Source: Burkholderia sp. L27(2015)
GTDB lineage: Bacteria > Pseudomonadota > Gammaproteobacteria > Burkholderiales > Burkholderiaceae
Assembly (NCBI RefSeq): GCF_009765705.1
Contig: NZ_LMUX01000015.1
Span: 46,384-105,674, forward strand
Direction of reading: 5' to 3'
Length of the DNA: 59,291 nt
The position numbers and the translations under genes were made by a program. Under the pieces are notes generated by a model. That model worked only from the letters and a program-made list of their open reading frames with translations, did not search any database and was not told the DNA's origin. Numbering within the stretch: position 1 is the stretch's first letter; each line of letters starts with the position of its first letter. Shown in pieces: positions 17,741-24,366 of the stretch.

Positions 17741-17761
17741 CGGCGCTCCCCCGGAGCGCCG
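17741..17761. other. Perfect stem-loop in the transporter leader
   Basis: CGGCGCTCC and GGAGCGCCG form a 9-bp perfect stem with a 3-nt loop, 50 bp before the transporter start, flanked by A-rich stretches. On the minus strand it is followed by TTTT, but no minus-strand gene ends here. On the plus strand it could slow or separate expression between the hydrolase and transporter genes. Confidence 0.4.
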
Positions 17762-17810
17762 AAAACAAAAAAATCAGGCGCAGCGTCATTCAATGTGCCA
17801 GGAGACAACG

Positions 17811-19133
17811 ATGTCCAATGCTATCCCTATGCCGGGTCTGAGAGCCCACAGCACGGTGCTGGAAGAAGCCGCTTATCGCAAGGCGGTTTGGCGGATCGTG
17901 CCGCTGTTGATCGTGTGCTTTATCTTTGCGTATTTCGACCGAGTCAACATCAGCTTTGCGAAGTTGCAGATGCAGGGTGACCTCGGGTTGTCGAATGCGG
18001 CTTACGGCCTGGGCGCCAGCATTTTCTTCGTTGGCTATTTCATCTTCGAAATTCCGAGCAACCTGATTCTGAGTCGCGTGGGTGCGCGTGTCTGGATCGC
18101 GCGCATCATGATCTCGTGGGGCATCGCATCCGCGGCGATGATGTTCGTCACCTCCGAGAAGTGGTTTTATATCCTGCGCTTTATCATCGGCGCGACCGAA
18201 GCCGGTTTCCTACCGGGCATCATCCTGTATTTCACGTACTGGTTTCCGGCCAAACGTCGCGCGCGCATCAATGCGTGGTTCATGACCTCGATTTCGATTT
18301 CGGGCGTGATTGGCGGTCCGCTCTCGGGTTTCATCATGACGCGCTTTGCCGGCGTAAACGGTTTGGCCGGGTGGCAGTGGCTGTTCCTACTCGAAGGCCT
18401 GCCGACCGCGTTGCTGGGCTTGGTGGTATTGATGGTGCTGAAAGACCGCATCGCCGATGCGCACTGGCTTAACGCCGACGAGAAGGCGATATTGCAGACC
18501 AATCTCGACCGCGAGCAGCACGGCACCGAACATAAACTGATGGATGCCCTGCGCCAGCCGGGCACGTTGATGCTGTCGGTGATCTATCTGTTCATGCTGA
18601 TGGGCTTGTACGGGCTGACCTTCTGGATGCCGCAACTGATCAAGAACACCGGCATCGCAAGCCCGATGACCATAGGCTTGCTCACGGCAATTCCCTACGC
18701 GGCAGCGGGCGTGGGTATGGTTGTGCTGGGCAAGAGTTCGGATCGCAATGGCGAACGCCGCTGGCACCTTGGGCTTGCGGTCGCGCTCGGTGGTATCGGT
18801 TATATCTTGAGCGCTTATTTTGGCGGACACGCGACGTTCGCTCTGATCGCACTCGTGATCGCAGCGGTCGGTGCGATCGGATGCTTGCCGGTGTTCTGGA
18901 CCTTGCCTCCGGCATTCCTGAGCGGCACGGCGGCGGCGGGTGGCATCGCGCTGATCAATTCGATCGGTAATCTGGGTGGCATCGTCAGCCCTTATCTGGT
19001 GGGCGTCGCGGTCGACGTAACCGGCAAGCCGGCGGCGGGTCTGTATGCGATCGCCGGTGTGATGATCCTCGCTGCGCTGCTGATTCTGTTCGGCTTGCCG
19101 GAACGCATCGCCAAGCGGGATACTTCGCTCTAG
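17811..19133 (+). CDS. MFS transporter, anion:cation symporter (ACS) type
   Basis: This 440-residue, 12-helix transporter has the ACS-family opening (VLEEAAYRKAVWRIVPLLIVC, FAYFDRVNISFAKLQM) shared with glucarate, galactonate, hexuronate and phthalate carriers. IFFVGYFIFEIPSNLIL and ATEAGFLPGIILYFTYWFP are also typical. AGGAG at 17799 places the start at the ATG at 17811; the longer frame from 17718 adds a tail with no family match. Position after the fuconate-type genes suggests uptake of a sugar acid such as L-fuconate. Confidence 0.85.
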   Translation: MSNAIPMPGLRAHSTVLEEAAYRKAVWRIVPLLIVCFIFAYFDRVNISFAKLQMQGDLGLSNAAYGLGASIFFVGYFIFEIPSNLILSRVGARVWIARIMISWGIASAAMMFVTSEKWFYILRFIIGATEAGFLPGIILYFTYWFPAKRRARINAWFMTSISISGVIGGPLSGFIMTRFAGVNGLAGWQWLFLLEGLPTALLGLVVLMVLKDRIADAHWLNADEKAILQTNLDREQHGTEHKLMDALRQPGTLMLSVIYLFMLMGLYGLTFWMPQLIKNTGIASPMTIGLLTAIPYAAAGVGMVVLGKSSDRNGERRWHLGLAVALGGIGYILSAYFGGHATFALIALVIAAVGAIGCLPVFWTLPPAFLSGTAAAGGIALINSIGNLGGIVSPYLVGVAVDVTGKPAAGLYAIAGVMILAALLILFGLPERIAKRDTSL

Positions 19134-19178
19134 CCGAACCTCGGGGCTGTCCCGGCCCCAGCCTATTTGTTGAGTGCC

Positions 19179-20006
19179 ATGAGCCCAGTCGCAAAACAAC
19201 CCACCGAGCAACCCACCGAGGATGCCGCGGATCCGCCTCGTTACGCCGCGCCCGCGCTCGAGAAAGGGCTCGATATTCTCGAAGCGCTGGTCGATACGAC
19301 CGATGGCTACACGCTCAATGAGCTGTCGCTCAAGCTGGGGCGCACCGTCAGCGAGATCTTCCGGATGCTGGTGACGCTGGAGCGTCGCGGCTACGTCGAG
19401 AGTGACCGCAACGATCGCTACACGCTCACGCTCAAGTTGTTCGAGATGGTGCACCGGCAGCAGCCGATCAAATCGCTGACCGCCGTGGCGTTGCCCTTAT
19501 TGCGCGAGCTCGCCAATACCACGCGGCAATCGTGTCACTTGTCGATCTTCCAAAGCGGGCGCGTTGCGGTGATTGCCCAGATCGACAGCCCCGAGCGGTG
19601 GTCGTTCGGGCTCAAGGTCGGCGCGGTGATGGGCTTGACCGATACGTCCTCGGGCCATGTGCTGCTGGCGTTTCGTGATCCCGTCGAACGCTCGCGCATG
19701 CTTGCCGCGCATATGCGCGTGGAAGGCGAGCTCGAGGTCGACCATAAGCAATTGACGCGTACGTTCACCAAAATTCGCGCGACCGGGCATGAGCTGGTGC
19801 CGAGCCGGCAGATGCGCGGCGTGACCAACATCGCGTTTCCCGTAATCGGAAACGCGGGTCATGCCATTGCGGCGATCAACGTTCCGTACGTGGAGCGCAT
19901 CGACCAAAAGATCAATCCGGACGTGGAGGAAGTGTGCCGGCTGGTTGGGGAAACAGCGGCGCGCTTGTCCGCGCTGATGGGGTTCAGCGGCTACAACCAG
20001 CCTTGA
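19179..20006 (+). CDS. IclR family transcriptional regulator
   Basis: The 275-residue protein has an N-terminal winged helix (EKGLDILEALVDTTDGYTLN, ELSLKLGRTVSEIFRMLVTL) at about residues 25-80 and an IclR effector domain (LLRELANTTRQSCHLSIF to GHAIAAINVP). It probably controls the SDR-hydrolase-transporter genes just upstream on the same strand, with the sugar acid or its breakdown product as ligand. A TTG at 19167 is in frame, but the ATG at 19179 gives a normal length. Confidence 0.88.
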   Translation: MSPVAKQPTEQPTEDAADPPRYAAPALEKGLDILEALVDTTDGYTLNELSLKLGRTVSEIFRMLVTLERRGYVESDRNDRYTLTLKLFEMVHRQQPIKSLTAVALPLLRELANTTRQSCHLSIFQSGRVAVIAQIDSPERWSFGLKVGAVMGLTDTSSGHVLLAFRDPVERSRMLAAHMRVEGELEVDHKQLTRTFTKIRATGHELVPSRQMRGVTNIAFPVIGNAGHAIAAINVPYVERIDQKINPDVEEVCRLVGETAARLSALMGFSGYNQP

Positions 20007-20018
20007 GCGTGAGGGCGC

Positions 20019-20444
20019 TCAATCCACGCCGACGATCACGCTCGACGCCTTGAAGATGGCCGTCGCCGCTTTTCCGTTCACCAGACCTAGCCGGTCCACG
20101 CTATCGTTCGTGATGATGGCGACGATCTGAGCGCCGTCCGATGCCTTGACCGTGACTTCGGCGTTGACAGCGCCTTTGGTGACGGCAGACACCGTGCCGG
20201 CGATACAGTTACGCGCCGACACCTGCTCACTCTTCATATCGACCATCACCAGCACCGACGACGCCTTGACGAGCGCGAACGCTTGCTTGCCTGCGGCAAG
20301 TCCCAGCGTGACGGCGCTGCCGTGCGTAATGATGGCAACGACCACGAGGCCTTCTTTGGTGCGCAACGTGACTTCGTCATTGACCGCGCCTTGCTTGACT
20401 TCTACCACCTCACCGACAAAATGATTCCGCGCGCTGGTTCGCAT
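20019..20444 (-). CDS. Di-Mop molybdate-binding protein (molbindin/TOBE repeats)
   Basis: The 141-residue protein is two tandem Mop/TOBE domains of about 68 residues, each opening with the family signature SARN: TSARNHFVGEVVEVKQGAVN at the start and SARNCIAGTVSAVTKGAVN near residue 76. Molbindins of this type store or buffer molybdate in the cytosol in oligomers. The gene ends tail-to-tail with the IclR gene (13-bp gap). The facing binding-protein gene at 20741 carries a ModE-type site. ModE nearby (23645-24028) lacks its own Mop domains, so this protein could supply them or act only as a store. Confidence 0.85.
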   Translation of the reverse strand: MRTSARNHFVGEVVEVKQGAVNDEVTLRTKEGLVVVAIITHGSAVTLGLAAGKQAFALVKASSVLVMVDMKSEQVSARNCIAGTVSAVTKGAVNAEVTVKASDGAQIVAIITNDSVDRLGLVNGKAATAIFKASSVIVGVD

Positions 20445-20702
20445 TTTCGTGCTCCATGTTGAATGCCCGTTTGCTGAGTTGGGGTGCCGCGACGGGCGAT
20501 TGTTGAGAGGGGATGAGAGTCAGTATAGCCGGATGCGCAACCGCAGGCGAAGCCCAGCGGAGCCACCGTCGAATGGCGATTGAAAGGAACAAGAAAGGGG
20601 AATGAGCGGTAATACCGCGCGCAAAAAACGCGGGGTGAAAACCACGAAGTAAAAACGCGAAGTAAAACCGAATAAGGAAGCAGATAAGCTAAACCCGCTT
20701 AG

Positions 20703-20726
20703 CGTAATATATCGTCGTTTATAACG
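20703..20726. promoter_or_regulatory. ModE-type operator, box 1
   Basis: CGTAATATA-TCGTCG-TTTATAACG matches the palindrome CGTTATATA-N6-TATATAACG at 16 of 18 positions, and symmetry extends two bases further on each side (AG...CT). It ends 14 bp before the start codon of the oxoanion-binding protein, a position suited to blocking transcription or initiation there. Confidence 0.8.
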
Positions 20727-20740
20727 CTATGGAGAATCGA

Positions 20741-21613
20741 ATGCTTCGCAAGCTATTAATGTCCGTCACGGTGTTGGCAGGTGTCGCCACCGCGAACGTA
20801 TGCTCGGCTCAGGACAGCACGGTCAATGTCTTGTATGCCGGATCGTTGGTCAATCTGATGGAGCACGGTGTAGGGCCCGCTTTTAACAAGCAGACCGGCT
20901 TGAATTTTCAAGGGTATGCGGCAGGTTCGAATAAAATCGCCAACGAAATCAAAGGGAAATTACGCCGCGGTGACGTGTTTATCAGTGCGAGCCCGAAGGT
21001 CAACACTATGCTGATGGGCGCCGACAATGGCGATCACGTTACGTGGTATGTCAATTTTGCCGAGTCGCCGTTGATGATCGGCTATAGCGCGCGCAGCAAG
21101 TTCGCGGACGATTTCAAAACCAAGCGTTGGGACACCGTTTTGCAAGAACCGGGCATCCGCATCGGCCGTACCGATCCCAAGCTCGACCCCAAAGGCGCGT
21201 TCACCGTTGAAATGGTGACCAAGGCCGCCGATCTTTATCACGAACCGGACCTCGTCCAAAAGACGCTCGGTGCGCCCGATAATCCTGCGCAAGTACTGCC
21301 CGAGGAAACCTTGGTTGGACGTCTGCAATCGGGCCAGCTCGACGCCGGCTTCTTCTACTCGACCGAAACTTCGGACCTTGCGATCCCTGCGATTCTTCCG
21401 GCGCCGGAACTGCACGCCAAGGCTATCTACACGCTGACGATACTCAAGGATGCTCAGAACCCGAGCGGCGCGGCGGCCTTCGTCAAGTTCTTGCTCAGCG
21501 ACCAAGGCCAGGCATTGCTCAAGGCACATGGGGTGGAAGTGACCAAGCCGACCGTCACCGGCGATGCACAAGCGATACCGCAATCGCTGCAGGGCGTGAT
21601 CGCTGCTGATTAA
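20741..21613 (+). CDS. Periplasmic molybdate/tungstate-type substrate-binding protein
   Basis: The 290-residue protein has a signal peptide (KLLMSVTVLAGVATANVCSA, cleavage before QDS) and a ModA/WtpA-like fold: VLYAGSLVNLMEHGVGPAF, GYAAGSNKIANEIKGK, RGDVFISASPKVN, IRIGRTDPKLDPKG and FFYSTETSD. The YAGSL opening and RTDPKLDPKG resemble WtpA more than classical ModA. It would capture molybdate or tungstate outside the inner membrane. GGAG at 20731 sets the start at 20741 rather than 20729. ModE box 1 lies directly upstream. No permease or ATPase gene follows, so the transporter partner must be encoded elsewhere or be missing. Confidence 0.82.
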   Translation: MLRKLLMSVTVLAGVATANVCSAQDSTVNVLYAGSLVNLMEHGVGPAFNKQTGLNFQGYAAGSNKIANEIKGKLRRGDVFISASPKVNTMLMGADNGDHVTWYVNFAESPLMIGYSARSKFADDFKTKRWDTVLQEPGIRIGRTDPKLDPKGAFTVEMVTKAADLYHEPDLVQKTLGAPDNPAQVLPEETLVGRLQSGQLDAGFFYSTETSDLAIPAILPAPELHAKAIYTLTILKDAQNPSGAAAFVKFLLSDQGQALLKAHGVEVTKPTVTGDAQAIPQSLQGVIAAD

Positions 21614-21722
21614 TATTGCCGACCCGATCGCCGACCCGATCGCTCACCCGGTGATCCGCGCGCGGGCGCCGACGTGCAAGGCTGGCAGCCGCTTGCACGG
21701 GCGTCCACGCGCAGGACGGTCG

Positions 21723-22403
21723 TTATTTTTGCGGGCGCTCGCGCAGCGGATTCGCCGTCACTTTTGCGGACTCCCGCTTCGTGCGCCGGCGAGGCTGCAC
21801 AGAATTGCTGGCGGGTAACGGCAAGATGCCTTGCCCCACGCCCTGATAGTGGCGATCGAGCACATATTGCGCGCCCAACGCAAAGAACGCCGCATCGAGG
21901 CGCCCCACCTCGTCGGCGAAATGCTCGATCTGTTCTGCCGAAGTGAGGGCTTTCGGCAAACCGAGCAAGATCAGCGCCTGCGCCGATGCCGGACGAGAAA
22001 ACAGCAGCAGGTCCAGCACCTCGCGTGCCGCCTCGGCCCGAGCGATCATCACCTGAAGGTCTTTTTGCCAGCCCGTTTGCGGCGCATGGGCGAGCGCGCC
22101 GAGTTGCCGCAAAAGGCTTTCGATCGATACTAATGCGCCCGCTGCATCTGCATCTGCGCCTGCACGCACTCTCGCTCTCATACCCGCATCCGGCAGGGAT
22201 GCGGCGCCTGCAGGGCGGTCCTGAAATATGCCGACCACGCGGCGCAGGCTGTCCTGCAAGTGCTGAAACGCCAGCACAACCTGGCTGATTGCCAGTACCT
22301 TGCGGCTGACTTGTTTCGGGACGCTGGCCGGCATAAATCTTTGCGTCAATCGGTTGTAGATTTCCCCGAACTCGACAGTTCGGGATTCGGGTGCGGTTTT
22401 CAC
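21723..22403 (-). CDS. Protein of unknown function in the ModE-box cluster
   Basis: I do not recognise this protein of about 226 residues. It is mostly helical, with heptad-like stretches near residues 35-60 (SRKVLAISQVVLAFQHLQD) and 95-125, no signal peptide and no membrane segment, and a basic disordered tail (RRRTKRESAKVTANP). Starts are GTG codons: one at 22409 and one at 22403; GGAG five bases before the latter favours 22403. It is transcribed away from the 77-residue gene at 22507, and ModE box 2 sits between them, 27 bp from this start, so molybdate control is likely. Confidence 0.65.
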   Translation of the reverse strand: MKTAPESRTVEFGEIYNRLTQRFMPASVPKQVSRKVLAISQVVLAFQHLQDSLRRVVGIFQDRPAGAASLPDAGMRARVRAGADADAAGALVSIESLLRQLGALAHAPQTGWQKDLQVMIARAEAAREVLDLLLFSRPASAQALILLGLPKALTSAEQIEHFADEVGRLDAAFFALGAQYVLDRHYQGVGQGILPLPASNSVQPRRRTKRESAKVTANPLRERPQK

Positions 22404-22429
22404 ATTCACTCCAACTATTTCACGGCTTT

Positions 22430-22453
22430 CGTTGTATACGGTAGGATATAACG
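22430..22453. promoter_or_regulatory. ModE-type operator, box 2
   Basis: CGTTGTATA-CGGTAG-GATATAACG matches CGTTATATA-N6-TATATAACG at 16 of 18 positions, and outer symmetry adds CTTT/AAAG. It lies in the 103-bp gap between two divergent genes (21723-22403 and 22507-22740) and could control both. Confidence 0.8.
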
Positions 22454-22506
22454 AAAGATGGGTCTATCGCACGGTCGAAGCCGTGTTTTATGCATTGGGA
22501 ACCAGA

Positions 22507-22740
22507 ATGTCGAAGAAAATCAAATCTGCCGAAGAAATCCAGGCCATCATCAATGCCCAGATCCTGGAGAGTGGGCTCGACCCTTCCTTCTTGGTCAGTC
22601 GACCCGTCCCGCAGCTCGATTCCTACTGGGTCGGGCCGAACTGGAAATTACAGGACGTGCCGGCAGGCGATGTCCGCCAAGTCAGCGCGGCGGCACGGAT
22701 CATCAAGGAAGCGCTCGCCACTTATTCGCTTTCCGACTGA
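22507..22740 (+). CDS. Small protein of unknown function (77 residues)
   Basis: This 77-residue protein starts MSKKIKSAEEIQAIINAQI and contains a Trp/Pro-rich centre (VSRPVPQLDSYWVGPNWKL) and an Ala-rich C-terminal helix. It has no Cys, no signal and no membrane segment, and I do not recognise the family; it does not resemble FdsD. The ATG at 22507 is preferred to the upstream in-frame start at 22432 because the latter lies inside ModE box 2. The stop codon abuts the LysR start codon, so the two are almost surely co-translated. Confidence 0.7.
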   Translation: MSKKIKSAEEIQAIINAQILESGLDPSFLVSRPVPQLDSYWVGPNWKLQDVPAGDVRQVSAAARIIKEALATYSLSD

Positions 22741-23706
22741 ATGTTCGTCCGACAGCTTGAATATCTCGTGGCACTCGCGCGCGAACGACACTTCGGTCGC
22801 GCGGCCGAGTCGTGTCACGTGTCGCAGCCGGCGCTTTCCGGCGCGATCCGACATCTCGAGCAAGAGCTCGATGTGGTGATCGTCCAACGCTCGCATCGTT
22901 TCATCGGATTTACCCCCGAGGGCGAGCGCATTCTCGCGTGGGCCAGACAAACGCGCGCGGCACTCGACGGGTTGAAGCAGGAGGCCTCGGCATCTCACGC
23001 GCAGTTGAGCGGCGTATTGCGCATCGGTGCGATTCCGAGTGCAATGCCGCTCGTATCGCAGCTCACCGGTGCATGCTGGCGCGACGCACCTGGTATTTCT
23101 TTCCAGGTCGTATCGTTGAGCACTGAAGAAATCACGCGCCGGCTCGACGCATTCGAGCTTGACCTCGGCATGACCTACCTCGAAGACCCGCGTCTGGACG
23201 GCTTTCGTACTCAGTTGCTCTACGAGGAGCGCTATGTGTTACTCATGAACCTGGCCACGCAGCGCAAGACCTTTGCCACTTCGCCCTTGACATTGACGTG
23301 GCAGGATCTGGAAGGGTTGCCGCTTTGTCTGCTGACTTCGAATATGCAAAACCGCCGCATCATCAATGCAGCGTTCCGCCGAGCGAGGGTACAGCCGACT
23401 GTCGTCGTCGAGACCGATTCGATCTTCGCGCTGTACACGCATGTCAAATGCGCGGGCTTATCCAGCGTGGTGCCACATAGCCTGCTGGGCCCGTTCGCAC
23501 TGGATGACGACGACGTATATACCATCCCTATCATGCCGGAACTGCTGCACTCGGTTGGGCTGGTGGGAATCAATCACGACAGCATGCCGCCCTTGCAATC
23601 CACCGCGTGGCGGATCGCTTCGACGATCGATATCGCCCCCGAACTTAATCCGCAAGTACCCCGGCGGCGAGTACCACGGCATCGCGTTTCAGGCGTCGTG
23701 AAATAG
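22741..23706 (+). CDS. LysR family transcriptional regulator
   Basis: The 321-residue LysR protein has its helix-turn-helix at residues 1-60 (RQLEYLVALARERHFGRAAES, VSQPALSGAIRHLEQELDV) and an effector domain from about residue 90 (GVLRIGAIPSAMPLVSQLTG). The ATG directly follows the stop of the 77-residue gene with no spacing. Such LysR proteins are found near formate metabolism genes in related bacteria, but no such gene is in this window. The last 20 residues (PQVPRRRVPRHRV) are basic and overlap the 3' end of the opposite-strand modE gene by 62 bp. Confidence 0.88.
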   Translation: MFVRQLEYLVALARERHFGRAAESCHVSQPALSGAIRHLEQELDVVIVQRSHRFIGFTPEGERILAWARQTRAALDGLKQEASASHAQLSGVLRIGAIPSAMPLVSQLTGACWRDAPGISFQVVSLSTEEITRRLDAFELDLGMTYLEDPRLDGFRTQLLYEERYVLLMNLATQRKTFATSPLTLTWQDLEGLPLCLLTSNMQNRRIINAAFRRARVQPTVVVETDSIFALYTHVKCAGLSSVVPHSLLGPFALDDDDVYTIPIMPELLHSVGLVGINHDSMPPLQSTAWRIASTIDIAPELNPQVPRRRVPRHRVSGVVK

Positions 23707-24028
23707 CGGAAATGGGTTTTTTCGAAGCGGTCTGAGCGGCGGCTTCCGCCTCGCGGTATAGATGCACGATTTCGGCGCCCAGCTCCGTGAGCCGCGCACC
23801 GCCACCGCCTTTGCCGCCCGTCGCGGTCGATACGAGCATGTCGTCGAAGCAGGTGTTCATCTGCTCGATAAGCAGCCACGCGCGCCGGTAGGACATTTCG
23901 TGTTCCCGAGCGGCGGCCGAGATGGAGCCGGTTCGTTCGATGGATTCCATGAGCGCGATTTTCCCGGGCCCCAATGCTATGGAGTCGTCGACCATGAAGC
24001 GTAGCCGGAATTGAACGCGCACAGGCAT
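23645..24028 (-). CDS. modE: ModE-type winged-helix regulator, DNA-binding domain only
   Basis: The 127-residue protein matches the N-terminal domain of ModE: LGPGKIALMESIERTGSISAAAREHEMSYRRAWLL is the winged helix (quoted in part: ERTGSISAAAREHEMSYRRA), followed by TGGKGGGGARLTELG and a C-terminal dimer helix. Full-length ModE adds two molybdate-binding Mop domains; here the protein stops after the DNA-binding part. The separate di-Mop protein at 20019-20444 could supply molybdate sensing. The gene ends tail-to-tail with the LysR gene and overlaps it by 62 bp. Its upstream region (24029-24366) holds the 11-bp repeat array and ModE box 3. Confidence 0.85.
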   Translation of the reverse strand: MPVRVQFRLRFMVDDSIALGPGKIALMESIERTGSISAAAREHEMSYRRAWLLIEQMNTCFDDMLVSTATGGKGGGGARLTELGAEIVHLYREAEAAAQTASKKPISAISRRLKRDAVVLAAGVLAD

Positions 24029-24131
24029 GGAAAGCGAGGAGTGAGTTTAGCGTCATCAAGTTTAACCCACGGGGTCGAAAGTCTGACAAAAATCTCCCCT
24101 GTGGTCGTGAGCCGATAGTTGGCGCTTATGG

Positions 24132-24230
24132 GTCCACGGCAGGTCCACGGCAGGACCAAGGCAGGACCAAGGCAGGACCAAGGCAGGACCAAGGCAGGTC
24201 CAAGGCAGGTCCAAGGCAGGTCCACGCCGG
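24132..24230 (+). repeat. 11-bp tandem repeat array, nine units
   Basis: Nine uninterrupted units of 11 bp follow the pattern G(T/A)CCA(A/C)GGCAG. Units 1-2 read GTCCACGGCAG, units 3-6 GACCAAGGCAG, units 7-8 GTCCAAGGCAG and unit 9 GTCCACGCCGG. The array sits between the divergent modE and DUF2325 genes, about 100 bp upstream of modE and 28 bp before ModE box 3. The 11-bp period is close to one turn of B-DNA. Confidence 0.95.
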
Positions 24231-24257
24231 ACCTGTGGAATTGCGCACACTGCATAC

Positions 24258-24281
24258 CGTTATATCCGGTGGTATATTACG
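24258..24281. promoter_or_regulatory. ModE-type operator, box 3
   Basis: CGTTATATC-CGGTGG-TATATTACG matches CGTTATATA-N6-TATATAACG at 16 of 18 positions. It lies between the 11-bp repeat array and the DUF2325 gene and probably controls that gene, perhaps also modE on the other side. Confidence 0.8.
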
Positions 24282-24366
24282 GTGGCGTATTAATCGAGTG
24301 GCTGGCCTCTCGGAGTTTCAGCTCGACGCACCGAACGTGTTCATGTATTCAATGAGAGACATTGCG

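Noticed and set aside
18387-19454. 355-codon minus-strand open frame across the ACS transporter and IclR genes
   Set aside because: Overlaps two well-supported genes on the other strand and lacks any family resemblance.
22507-22740. Small protein as formate dehydrogenase delta subunit (FdsD)
   Set aside because: Size is similar, but the sequence shares none of the FdsD landmarks and no fds genes are nearby.
24132-24230. Possible CRISPR array
   Set aside because: The 11-bp units are directly adjacent with no spacers; it is a simple tandem repeat.
24235-24366. GTG at 24235 as start of the DUF2325 gene
   Set aside because: ModE box 3 lies inside this stretch, and internal ATG codons with a better ribosome binding site follow.
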